From CAZCEC01 sp964497615 (GTDB lineage: Bacteria; Chloroflexota; Anaerolineae; Anaerolineales; UBA6663): a stretch of DNA of 64,000 bases. The translations under genes and the position numbers were made by a program. The stretch covers positions 59,698 through 123,697 of the forward strand of contig CAZCEC010000008.1 in the NCBI GenBank assembly GCA_964497615.1. The letters are read 5' to 3'. Shown one piece after another: positions 16,466-23,892 of this stretch. Below the pieces are notes generated by a model, which saw only the letters and a program-made list of their open reading frames with translations, had not been told where the DNA came from and made no database searches. How positions within the stretch are numbered: the first letter of the stretch is position 1; every line of letters starts with the position of its first letter.

Positions 16466-18369
16466 GCGCGATCTGGGCGCTGCTGCACCTCGACGGCGCG
16501 CCGGTAGACCCCGCGCACCTGGAGCACATGAGCGCGGCGCTCATGCCCCTGGGGCCCGAATCATCCGCCATCTGGCGCGAGGGACATGCCGGCCTGGGGC
16601 ATCGCCTGATGGCCTTCACCCCAGAAGACCAGTACGAGCAGCAGCCGCTCCTCAGCGCCGATGGCCGCCTGGCGCTGGTGTACGACGGCCGGTTGGACAA
16701 CCGCCCCGAGTTGGTCGAGACGCTCAAGCTCAACCCGGCGGACGCGCGTCTATGGCCGGACTCAGTCTTCGTGCTCCGCGCCCTCCAAACCTGGAGCGAA
16801 GACTGCCCCACCCGCCTCATCGGCAGCTTTGCCTTTATCGCCTGGGACCGGCAGCGCCGCCGCCTCTTTGCCGCCGCCTCGCCCAGCAACAGCGCCGCCC
16901 TGTTCTATCACCACACCCCGCGCGCCCTGGCCTTGGCCGGCCTGCCGCAAGGACTGCTGGCCCTGCCCTGGGTGCCGCGCCGCCTCGACCAGATCAAGCT
17001 GGCGGAATTCCTGGTGCATGCTGCTGGCGCGGATCGCAGCGCCACCCTGTTTGAGGGCCTGCACCGCCTGCTGGGCGGGCACACCCTCGCGGCCGAGGCG
17101 GGCCGCGTGGACATCCGCCCGTACTGGACGCCCGACCCCCGCCGCGAACTGCGCCTGCCCGGCGACGACGACTACGTGGAAGCCTTCAATGTGCTCTTCA
17201 AGCGCGTCGTCAATGATCATTTGCGCAGCGCCACGCCGGCTGCCATCATGCTCAGCGGCGGGCTGGACTCGACCTCGGTCGCCGCCGTCGCCGCCCCATT
17301 GCTCATGGCGCGCGGTCAGGACTTGCTCAGCTTCACGTCCATCCCCGATGCACGCGCGGTCGAGACCGGTGTGCCAGCGGGCCGCTTTGCCGACGAGACA
17401 GCCTGCGTTCGGGCAGTCGCCAGCCTGTATTCCAACCTCACGCCCGAGTTCATCGCGACCGATGGCCTGTGTTTTCTAGACGGCCTCGAAGCGCATTTCG
17501 AGCACAACCTGGCCCCGCCCCGCACGCTCACCAACCGGCTGTGGCTGGATGCCATCCTGCGCGCCGCCGCCGCGCGCGGCCGCCGGGTCATCCTCACCGG
17601 CGAGGCCGGCAATCGCACCATCAGTTGGGCAGGTCATTGGGTGATCAGCTATTACCTGCGCCGGGGACACCTGGGCGCCGCCTGGCGGGAGGCGCGAGCC
17701 TTATCCCAGCGCCTGCCGCGCTATCCGCTCTGGCGCGCCCTCATGGTGCATGGCCTGGCGCCCCTGCTGCCCAACGCCATTGGGAACCGGCTGGAACGGC
17801 ACGCTGGGGCTGAGGCCAGCCTATCTCCCCTCCGGCCGGGCTATGCCGCTGCCCATGGCCTGAAGCTGCGGCAGACCGGCGCGGCTGGTTACTCCCGCCA
17901 GCCAGGCGGCCAGCGGCTCCGGCAAACCGGCGGCGACTATCATGGCGCCGCCTGGCGCGCGCAGTTCGGCATGGATGCCCGCGACCCGACGCGCGATCAG
18001 CGGATCATTGAGTTCTGCCTGTCGGTGCCGCACGACCAATTCCAGCGCCTCGGCCGGCCGCGCTGGCTCGTCCGGCGCGCCATGGCGGGCCGCCTCCCCC
18101 CCGAGGTCATCGACAACCCTCTGCGCGGCCTCCAGAGCGCGGACTGGCTCTACCGCCTGCGGCAGCGCCGGGAGGATGTTGTCTCGACGTTGGCCTTGCT
18201 GCGCGCCGACGGCCTGGCGCGCGACCTGCTCGACCTCGAACGCGCAGGCCGGGTGATCGAGACCTGGCCTGATCCCGCCGGAAACCCAAGCCTCACCGAT
18301 GAGTATTTCGTGGCGCAGAACGTGCTGGCGGCGGGCCGCTTCATCGTCTGGGCTCAGACCGGCGCATGA
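16462..18369 (+). CDS. Lasso peptide cyclase (asparagine-synthetase-like, 'C' protein)
   Basis: A 635-residue asparagine synthetase B homologue. The N-terminal glutaminase-like domain (1-215) starts MSAIW and so lacks the catalytic Cys2 needed for glutamine hydrolysis, as in lasso cyclases. The synthetase domain has the ATP-pyrophosphatase loop S265GGLDS270. These enzymes adenylate an Asp or Glu side chain of the core peptide and close the macrolactam with the new N-terminus. Coupling by four bases to the synthetase before it and to the kinase after it (ATGA at 18366) places it in one transcript. The nearby precursor, B1 and B2 genes support the lasso assignment over plain asparagine synthesis. 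Confidence 0.88.
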   Translation: MSAIWALLHLDGAPVDPAHLEHMSAALMPLGPESSAIWREGHAGLGHRLMAFTPEDQYEQQPLLSADGRLALVYDGRLDNRPELVETLKLNPADARLWPDSVFVLRALQTWSEDCPTRLIGSFAFIAWDRQRRRLFAAASPSNSAALFYHHTPRALALAGLPQGLLALPWVPRRLDQIKLAEFLVHAAGADRSATLFEGLHRLLGGHTLAAEAGRVDIRPYWTPDPRRELRLPGDDDYVEAFNVLFKRVVNDHLRSATPAAIMLSGGLDSTSVAAVAAPLLMARGQDLLSFTSIPDARAVETGVPAGRFADETACVRAVASLYSNLTPEFIATDGLCFLDGLEAHFEHNLAPPRTLTNRLWLDAILRAAAARGRRVILTGEAGNRTISWAGHWVISYYLRRGHLGAAWREARALSQRLPRYPLWRALMVHGLAPLLPNAIGNRLERHAGAEASLSPLRPGYAAAHGLKLRQTGAAGYSRQPGGQRLRQTGGDYHGAAWRAQFGMDARDPTRDQRIIEFCLSVPHDQFQRLGRPRWLVRRAMAGRLPPEVIDNPLRGLQSADWLYRLRQRREDVVSTLALLRADGLARDLLDLERAGRVIETWPDPAGNPSLTDEYFVAQNVLAAGRFIVWAQTGA

Positions 18370-19250
18370 CCGGGGCCTGCTACGAGTACTGGGGGCTGCG
18401 CCTGGCCTGCAATGAGCCTTGGCCGGCGCTGGCCCCTTTTCTGGCCGGCGGCCCTGAGGCTCCTGCCCAGGTGCACATCGACACCCGGCCCGGGCCCCTT
18501 GCCTGCCAAGAGACTAAAGTCTCCATTACCCCAGAGCGAGTCCAGTTCCAGGTTGCGGGGGTAGGGCGATTTGTCATTACGGGCGGGACAAGCATCGCGA
18601 TCGTCCCCGATCCAGCCGCCGCCCGCGCGGCCCTGGAACTCTATCTTTTCGGGTCGGCCTGGGGCGCCTTGTGCTACCAGCGCGGCTTGCTGCCCCTGCA
18701 TGCCAGCGTCGTCCATTGGGGCGGCGGCGCCAGCGCCTTTTGCGGGCCCAGCGGCGCGGGCAAATCCACCCTGGTAGCCTGGCTCGTCGAGCGCGGTGCC
18801 CGCCTGCTCAGCGACGACCTGTGCCGCTGCGACCCGGATACTCACCCGGCGCCAGTGGTCTGGCCCAGCCTCCCCCGCCTGAAGCTGTGGCGGCAAACGC
18901 TCACCGCGTTGGGGCGCTCGGCAGCGGGCCTCACCCAAGACCTGCTCGCCGAAGACAAATTCATCTGGCCCAACGCACTGGAGCCGACCGCCGCGCCCCA
19001 GCCCCTGCGCGCCATCTACTTGCTTGAATGGGGACCGCTCGGCCTGGAACGCCTGGCCGGCGTGCAAGCCCTGCGGCAGTTCATCGCGGCCGCCACCTAC
19101 CGGCCCGTCATGCTCGACCAGATGGGCCGCATGCCCACCTACTGGCGCGCGTGCGCCCGCCTGCTGCGCCGCGTGCCGGTCTATCGCCTCCGCCGGCCGC
19201 AGGCCTGGTCCAGCCTCGCCGCCGCCGCTAGTCTGCTTGAGGTTGGATGA
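18366..19250 (+). CDS. HPr-kinase-like lasso peptide tailoring kinase (PadeK/ThcoK type)
   Basis: A 294-residue protein. Its C-terminal half resembles HPr kinase/phosphorylase: LHASVV at 111-116, P-loop GPSGAGKST at 127-135 and the acidic pair in LLSDD (149-151). The N-terminal part is poorly conserved. In paeninodin-type lasso clusters such kinases phosphorylate the side chain of the C-terminal Ser of the precursor. Here the gene lies between the cyclase and a precursor that ends in Ser-Ser, which fits that role. There is no HPr or PTS gene nearby. The start overlaps the cyclase stop by four bases. Confidence 0.82.
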   Translation: MTGACYEYWGLRLACNEPWPALAPFLAGGPEAPAQVHIDTRPGPLACQETKVSITPERVQFQVAGVGRFVITGGTSIAIVPDPAAARAALELYLFGSAWGALCYQRGLLPLHASVVHWGGGASAFCGPSGAGKSTLVAWLVERGARLLSDDLCRCDPDTHPAPVVWPSLPRLKLWRQTLTALGRSAAGLTQDLLAEDKFIWPNALEPTAAPQPLRAIYLLEWGPLGLERLAGVQALRQFIAAATYRPVMLDQMGRMPTYWRACARLLRRVPVYRLRRPQAWSSLAAAASLLEVG

Positions 19251-19328
19251 TTTGCAGTTGCGTTAAGTTCCAACCGATGCTATTCTCCCCTTTGCGTGTC
19301 TTGTTCATCTCACCTTGGAGAAACGATC

Positions 19329-19460
19329 ATGCCCGATAAAGTCGAGATTCAGGAACCCCAGCCTTACGTCAAGCCTGCCGTCGAGCGTATCCCGTTGAGC
19401 GATGCGCGCGATGGGGCCTTCCTTGACGCAGCCAATGACGGCGTGGTGAACTCCAGCTAG
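19329..19460 (+). CDS. Lasso peptide precursor
   Basis: A 43-codon gene with a TTGGAG ribosome-binding site 8 bases before the ATG. The leader contains YVKP (residues 13-16), the YxxP motif read by the B1 recognition element, followed by AVERIPLSDARD. The likely core starts at Gly29 and reads GAFLDAANDGVVNSS. Gly1 with Asp9 would give a nine-residue macrolactam ring and a six-residue tail ending in two serines. An eight-residue ring Ala1-Asp8 starting one residue later is an alternative. The usual Thr at leader position -2 is absent (Arg here), so the cleavage site is inferred. It lies between the kinase and the B1/B2 genes, and a strong hairpin follows it. Confidence 0.82.
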   Translation: MPDKVEIQEPQPYVKPAVERIPLSDARDGAFLDAANDGVVNSS

Positions 19461-19515
19461 CCAGGCCCGATCCGAACTAAGCGCGTTTCGACTCGCTTCG
19501 CAATTCTCAACGCAG

Positions 19516-19549
19516 TTAGGGGCCGGACCCGCTTTGGTCCGGCCCCTAA
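19516..19549 (+). terminator. Hairpin between precursor and B1 (attenuator)
   Basis: Perfect 14-bp arms (19516-19529 and 19536-19549) around a 6-base loop, extendable by four pairs including two G-U pairs, followed by TTGTGTG. It sits 56 bases after the precursor stop and 22 bases before the B1 start. It probably limits read-through so that precursor mRNA exceeds that of the processing enzymes. Confidence 0.6.
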
Positions 19550-19570
19550 TTGTGTGCTCCGCCACTTCGG

Positions 19571-19870
19571 ATGTCCTCCAGCGTTCACCCCCAGCCAGAC
19601 AGCCTCATTCAACGGTCGCCCCGCATCACCTTCGAGCCTTTCGACAGTGAATGGCTCGCCATTGATGGCGAGGCCGGCTTTTGCTACAGCCTCAACGCCA
19701 CCGCCGGCCAGGTCTGGCAATTGATCGAGACGCCCATCACCTTGCGCGCCCTGGTGGACCAGATGTGCCCCCACTACGCCGTGGACCCCGCCACCTGCCA
19801 GGCCGACGTCGAAGCCCTCCTCCAGCAACTGCTGGACTACGGGCTGGTGCAGATCGCCGCCACGGAGTGA
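19571..19870 (+). CDS. PqqD-like lasso precursor recognition protein (B1/RRE)
   Basis: A 99-residue PqqD-family winged-helix protein. It has the typical LAIDGEAGFCYSLNATAGQVWQ stretch, split here by family-typical positions, followed by a helical half ending LLQQLLDYGLVQIA. Stand-alone PqqD proteins in lasso clusters bind the leader through YxxP and present it to the B2 protease. I chose the ATG at 19571; a start at 19550 would lie on the hairpin. It is followed 4 bp later by B2. Confidence 0.85.
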   Translation: MSSSVHPQPDSLIQRSPRITFEPFDSEWLAIDGEAGFCYSLNATAGQVWQLIETPITLRALVDQMCPHYAVDPATCQADVEALLQQLLDYGLVQIAATE

Positions 19871-19874
19871 CCTC

Positions 19875-20387
19875 ATGCGCGGCCTCAACCGCTTCGCCCT
19901 TTGGCGCGCCCTCACTGACACGCGCCGCTGGATGCTCCGCGAGGCCTGGGTCTATCTGCTCCTGGCGCGGCTGGCCATCCGCTTCATCCCCTTTCGTCGC
20001 CTGAGTTGGTTCTTCCAGCGCCCCGCCCAGCGCCCGGAGGCCGCCGGCGAGGTCCGGGCGCGGATCATCAAGGACGTGCGCTGGGCCATCTGGACCAACA
20101 CCCGCCATCAGCGCGAGCGCATCGTCTGCTTCCCCCGCGCCATCGCGGCCCAGGCCATGCTGCGTCAGCGCGGCGTTTCCACCACCCTTTATTACGGCGC
20201 GGCCAGCCAGAGCGACGCCGGCCTCACCGCCCACGTCTGGCTGCAGGACGGCGAACTGGGCCTCATCGGCCACCGCACTGCCGCCGGGCACAAGGTGCTG
20301 GCCCGTTTTGACCCGCCGTCACTGCCGGCCGCCCTTCCGCGCGCCGAGGCTGGCGTCGAGTCCTTCACCACCAACAGCGGAGCGTGA
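19875..20387 (+). CDS. Lasso peptide B2 protease (transglutaminase-like)
   Basis: A 170-residue B2 protein. The catalytic Cys85 lies in VCFPRAIAAQAML and His120 in TAHVWLQDGE, the two most conserved blocks of the family, while the N-terminal 60 residues are basic and hydrophobic. It should remove the leader from the precursor, exposing residue 1 for macrolactam formation by the cyclase. Length is normal for a B2 that works with a separate B1. Its TGA is followed at once by the ATG of the zinc dehydrogenase. Confidence 0.85.
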   Translation: MRGLNRFALWRALTDTRRWMLREAWVYLLLARLAIRFIPFRRLSWFFQRPAQRPEAAGEVRARIIKDVRWAIWTNTRHQRERIVCFPRAIAAQAMLRQRGVSTTLYYGAASQSDAGLTAHVWLQDGELGLIGHRTAAGHKVLARFDPPSLPAALPRAEAGVESFTTNSGA

Positions 20388-21404
20388 ATGAAATCTCTCA
20401 TCTGGGAAGGCCCGCGCGTCATGGTCATGCGCGATCAGCCCGAACCGCGCCCGCAGCCCGGCGAAGCCCTCATCCAGGTGGCCTACGCCGGCATCTGCGG
20501 CTCCGAACTGAGCGGCTATCTGGGCCACAATGCCCTGCGCGTGCCGCCGCTCGTCATGGGCCACGAATTCTCCGGCACCATCATCGCCCTGGGCGAGGGC
20601 GCGGCCGGCGCGCTCGTTCCCGGCCAGGCCGTCACCGTTAACCCCCTCGCCTACTGCGGCGTCTGCCCCTACTGCCAGGCAGGGCTGAATCAGTTGTGCG
20701 TCAACCGCAAGCTCGTCGGCGCGCACCGGCCTGGGGCCTTCGCCGAGTTTGTGGCCGTGCCCGCCGAGTTGGTCGCGCCCCTGCCGGAAGGCATGAGCCT
20801 GCGCACCGGCGCCCTCGCCGAGCCGGCCGCCGTCGGCGTGCGCCTGGGCGAAATGGCTGGCCCCCTGCCAGGCGAGACCGCCCTCGTCGTCGGCGCCGGG
20901 CCGATTGGCCTGCTGGCGCTGCAGGCCCTGTTCACGCAAGGCGCGGCGCGCGTCTTCATTGCCGACCTGGACCCGGCCCGCCTGCAGATGGGCGCGGAAC
21001 TCGGCGGTGAGCCGCTCGACCCGCGCCTCGTGAACGTGGCCGAGATTGTGCGCCAGGCCACCGGCGGGCGCGGCGTGCCCGTCAGCGTGGATGCCGTGGG
21101 CGCGGCCGCCACCCGCGCCGCCTGCGTGGCCGCCACCCGCTCCGCCGGCCTGGTGCTCCTCAGCGGCCTGCACGAGGAGAACAGCCTCATCCCCGCCGCC
21201 GACGTCATCCGCCGCGAGCTCACCCTGCGCGGCTGCTTCGCCTACTCACCCGCCAACTTCGCCGAAGCCCTGCGCCGCCTGGCCGATGGCCGCCTGCGCC
21301 TCGACCCCTGGATCGTGGAAGCCCCCCTGGCCGAGGGCGGCGCCTGGTTCGACCGGCTGGTGGACGCGCCCGGCGCGGTGGCCAAGGTGCTGCTCATCCC
21401 GTGA
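20388..21404 (+). CDS. Zinc-dependent medium-chain alcohol/sugar dehydrogenase
   Basis: A 338-residue MDR protein. The catalytic zinc ligands are C37, H59 and E60. The structural zinc cysteines C90, C93, C96 and C104 (CGVCPYCQAGLNQLC) are intact, and the Rossmann motif is VVGAGPIGLLA. Such enzymes oxidise polyols or sugar phosphates (sorbitol, galactitol-1-phosphate, threonine relatives). It starts on the base after the B2 stop and overlaps the next gene by four bases, so it is in the same transcript as the lasso genes. Function probably belongs with the sugar genes downstream. Confidence 0.88.
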   Translation: MKSLIWEGPRVMVMRDQPEPRPQPGEALIQVAYAGICGSELSGYLGHNALRVPPLVMGHEFSGTIIALGEGAAGALVPGQAVTVNPLAYCGVCPYCQAGLNQLCVNRKLVGAHRPGAFAEFVAVPAELVAPLPEGMSLRTGALAEPAAVGVRLGEMAGPLPGETALVVGAGPIGLLALQALFTQGAARVFIADLDPARLQMGAELGGEPLDPRLVNVAEIVRQATGGRGVPVSVDAVGAAATRAACVAATRSAGLVLLSGLHEENSLIPAADVIRRELTLRGCFAYSPANFAEALRRLADGRLRLDPWIVEAPLAEGGAWFDRLVDAPGAVAKVLLIP

Positions 21405-22219
21405 CGATCAAGCTCGGCTGCCACCTGTGGACCTTCGGCCAGTGCACCGTCCGCGAGGCGGCCGGCATCATCCGCGCCTTGGGCCTGGACTACATGGACC
21501 TGGGCAACGCCAAAGACCTCGACCCGCTGTACATCGCCGCCAACACGGCCTCTGAGGCCGAGCGCTTCAATCGGATCAAGGCTGAAACGGGCGTGACGTT
21601 CGTGGACGCCTTCCCGCACGTGATGCCCGCCTTCTCGCTCAACCATCCTGACCCCGCCGTGCGCGCCGCCCACCGGCCGGTGATGGCGGCCTGCTTCGAT
21701 TTTTCCGCCGCCATTGGATTATCGGGCGTCACCGTCAGCCCCGGCTGCTACTGGCCCGGCTCCACCCCGCAGGCCGATTTCGACCGCGGCGCGGAGGAAC
21801 TGCGCTGGCTGGTGGGCGAAGCCGCCCAGCGCGGGCTGCCCCTGCGCATCGAGCCCCACATCGAGAGCGTCACCTACACCCCGGCCCTCACCCTGGCCAT
21901 GCTGGCCGCAGTGCCCGGCCTGACCCTCACCCTCGACTACTCGCACTTCGTCTTCCACGGCGCGCCGCTCGAGCAGATCGCCGTGCTGGACGAGCACGCC
22001 ACCCACTGGCACGCGCGCCAGGCCGTCCTCGGCCAGGCCAACTGCGCCACCGCGGCAGGCAGCATCGACTTCGACCGCATCGTCGCGGGCATGAAGGCGC
22101 GCGGCTACGACGGCGGCCTGTGCCTGGAGTACGTCCACGGCGCCTGGGCCGGCATGGACAAAATTGACTGCGTGACCGAGACGATCTTGCTGCGGGATTA
22201 CTTGCGGGGTTTGTTGTAA
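21401..22219 (+). CDS. Sugar phosphate isomerase/epimerase-like TIM barrel
   Basis: A 272-residue xylose-isomerase-like AP endonuclease family 2 fold starting at GTG (21401), overlapping the previous stop. Candidate metal ligands are the Glu of RIEPHIES, the Asp/His of LDYSHF, the His of HWHARQ and the Glu of LCLEYVH. The family includes inosose isomerases, tagatose/psicose epimerases and keto-acid sugar decarboxylases. The convergent RuBisCO-like gene suggests sugar-acid chemistry. Specificity is not assigned. Confidence 0.82.
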   Translation: MTIKLGCHLWTFGQCTVREAAGIIRALGLDYMDLGNAKDLDPLYIAANTASEAERFNRIKAETGVTFVDAFPHVMPAFSLNHPDPAVRAAHRPVMAACFDFSAAIGLSGVTVSPGCYWPGSTPQADFDRGAEELRWLVGEAAQRGLPLRIEPHIESVTYTPALTLAMLAAVPGLTLTLDYSHFVFHGAPLEQIAVLDEHATHWHARQAVLGQANCATAAGSIDFDRIVAGMKARGYDGGLCLEYVHGAWAGMDKIDCVTETILLRDYLRGLL

Positions 22220-22268
22220 TTGGAGCCCAGAGTTTGGCCAAGTGCATCGCCAATCTCTGGCTCCAATC
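22219..22268. terminator. Bidirectional terminator hairpin
   Basis: A long stem (22219-22238 with 22249-22267, one bulge and one mismatch, 10-base loop) lies between the convergent TIM-barrel and RuBisCO-like genes. It begins on the last base of the TIM-barrel stop codon. It is likely to end transcription from both sides. Confidence 0.6.
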
Positions 22269-22290
22269 TCCGACTTCTGACCGCTGACCT

Positions 22291-23733
22291 CTACGCCCCC
22301 GGGTACCGCTGTTTCAGCGCCGCCAGCAGTTCCCTCAGCCCCTGCCGTTCGGCCAGCGCGCGCAGCGCCGGCATATGCTCCTCCGCCGGCACGTCGCGCA
22401 GCTCGCCGCTCCGGTGCGCCGCAATGGCCTGCTGCATCGCCGCGATGCCTAACTGCGCGTCAGCCTTCCCATCGGCCCCCTTGAGCGAGTTGATGGCCGA
22501 CCCAGCCAGGAACAGGATGTTCGGCTCGATGCCGCGCCGCTCGGCGTCGGCCATGTTCAGCCCGATGTTGCCCTGGTCCAGCGCCCCGGCCCGCACCAGC
22601 ATCGTGGGCGCGATGCCGGGCAAGGGCTGAGAGAGCGCCGCCTCCGACGCTTCCCACTCTTGCCCATACGGCCGCAGGAACGGCTGCCCTGGCCGCACCG
22701 GCGCCGTCTGCCGGAAGTCAATCCCGTCCAGCCGCGCCAGCAGGTCGATCACCTCGCGCCAGATGCCGCGCGTCCGCACCCCGATGCCGGCGTTGTGCCC
22801 ATAGATGGCGGGCGGCTGCGCCAGCCCCCGCGTCGCCTCGCGCACCATCCGCACCGCGCCGCCCGCGAACGACTCGCTGAACATCAGCGCCGTGGCCCCC
22901 GCCGCCACCGCCGCCAGCGCCGTCACCGCGATCTCGTGCGGCGCGCCGCTGATGTGCGGCGCAAACAGCAGCCCGCGCCCCTCCCGCTTATCCATGCTCC
23001 GCCGAATGGCCTCCGCCGCCAGCCGCGTGCGCTCTACCACCGGCGCGTAGTCCAGGTTCGGGTACAGGTCCTCGTCTTCCTTCACAAACATGAACAGGGG
23101 GCAATCGGCCACCTGCGCCACCAACTGCCCCACTTCGGCGGCGGTGATGCCGGCCGTGGGCTTGAGGATCGTGCCAAAAGCGGGCTCCGTGTCCGTGAGC
23201 CCGGTGGCGCGCCGCAACCCCGCCGGACCATAGGCCGGTCCCGGAAAGGTCCGCAGCACCCGCTCCGGAATCTGCAAGGCCAGCAGCCGCGCGTCCTGGT
23301 TCTCGTACACATCGAAGATGATGGCCGCCGCCGTCGTGTGCAGGATGTCGCTGGACGTCAGGTGCCCATCCGGCTGGAGCAGCATCTTGAGCGGAAAGGC
23401 GACGTGTAATAACCCCAGCCGCCCGGTGTCGTCAAACGCATCCACCCCGGCCGGCTTGGCCGAGCACGCCTCCAGCAGCGACCCGGCCGGCGGGTGCTTG
23501 ACCCCCGTGGTGGCGTGATAGCTGATCTCCTCCACCGCGTGGTCCAGCCGCATCGTGCGAAAGGCAAAAAAGTACGTGGCGACGATGTGCTCATCGCTGG
23601 CGGGCGGCGGGTTCTCGCGCAGCCGCTCGGTGATGACGCGCCGCAGTTGTTCCTCGCGGTGGTCGTTGTCGTGCCAGAAGAGCTCCAACGTTTTGGCGTC
23701 CAGGCTAGGCATAGCGGTTCTCGAATGCTCCAT
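22291..23733 (-). CDS. RuBisCO-like protein (form IV)
   Basis: A 480-residue RuBisCO large-subunit homologue. Lys191 in FGTILKPTAG matches the Lys175 region, and K218-E219-D220-E221 (FVKEDEDLYP) keeps the carbamate lysine and both acidic metal ligands. The loop-6 motif with Lys334 is missing, so CO2 fixation is unlikely. RuBisCO-like proteins act as enolases or isomerases in methionine salvage, and as decarboxylases or transcarboxylases in apionate-type sugar-acid catabolism. The neighbouring sugar kinases and isomerase favour sugar-acid chemistry. I prefer the ATG at 23733. A further upstream TTG at 23781 coincides with a perfect -35 box, and the ATG at 23712 is also possible. Confidence 0.85.
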   Translation of the reverse strand: MEHSRTAMPSLDAKTLELFWHDNDHREEQLRRVITERLRENPPPASDEHIVATYFFAFRTMRLDHAVEEISYHATTGVKHPPAGSLLEACSAKPAGVDAFDDTGRLGLLHVAFPLKMLLQPDGHLTSSDILHTTAAAIIFDVYENQDARLLALQIPERVLRTFPGPAYGPAGLRRATGLTDTEPAFGTILKPTAGITAAEVGQLVAQVADCPLFMFVKEDEDLYPNLDYAPVVERTRLAAEAIRRSMDKREGRGLLFAPHISGAPHEIAVTALAAVAAGATALMFSESFAGGAVRMVREATRGLAQPPAIYGHNAGIGVRTRGIWREVIDLLARLDGIDFRQTAPVRPGQPFLRPYGQEWEASEAALSQPLPGIAPTMLVRAGALDQGNIGLNMADAERRGIEPNILFLAGSAINSLKGADGKADAQLGIAAMQQAIAAHRSGELRDVPAEEHMPALRALAERQGLRELLAALKQRYPGA

Positions 23734-23752
23734 GGGGTGGGGGGACACGCCT

Positions 23753-23781
23753 CTTGTATTACTTTCCTGCACAGTTGTCAA
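23753..23781 (-). promoter_or_regulatory. Sigma-70-like promoter of the RuBisCO-like gene
   Basis: On the minus strand TTGACA (23776-23781), a 17-base spacer and TACAAG (23753-23758) are followed about 20 bases later by the preferred ATG. Its -35 hexamer overlaps that of the divergent kinase promoter. Confidence 0.6.
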
Positions 23782-23802
23782 TCTTCGCCCTTAGAATACA
23801 AT
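23775..23802 (+). promoter_or_regulatory. Sigma-70-like promoter of the kinase/isomerase operon
   Basis: TTGTCA (23775-23780), a 16-base spacer and TACAAT (23797-23802). Five of six bases match consensus in each box. The expected start of transcription is near 23809, about 84 bases before the PfkB ATG. The -35 overlaps the opposing -35 of the RuBisCO-like gene, so one bound regulator could control both. Confidence 0.6.
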
Positions 23803-23892
23803 AACCCGCAGCAGTGACCTCGTCGCTATTCTCGCCCTGCCTTCGCCAAAAACCATCGCCCTCCGCCGCCGCCGTTGCACAATCCGCCCTCA

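Noticed and set aside
16462..18369. Ordinary asparagine synthetase B
   Set aside because: Lacks Cys2 of the glutaminase site and sits among precursor, B1, B2 and kinase genes typical of lasso clusters.
18366..19250. Genuine HPr kinase/phosphorylase of carbon catabolite control
   Set aside because: No HPr or other PTS gene is near, the N-terminal domain is unlike HprK, and it is coupled to the lasso cyclase.
23734..23781. TTG start at 23781 for the RuBisCO-like protein
   Set aside because: The TTG is the first codon of a perfect TTGACA -35 box with a matched -10, so translation from there is unlikely.
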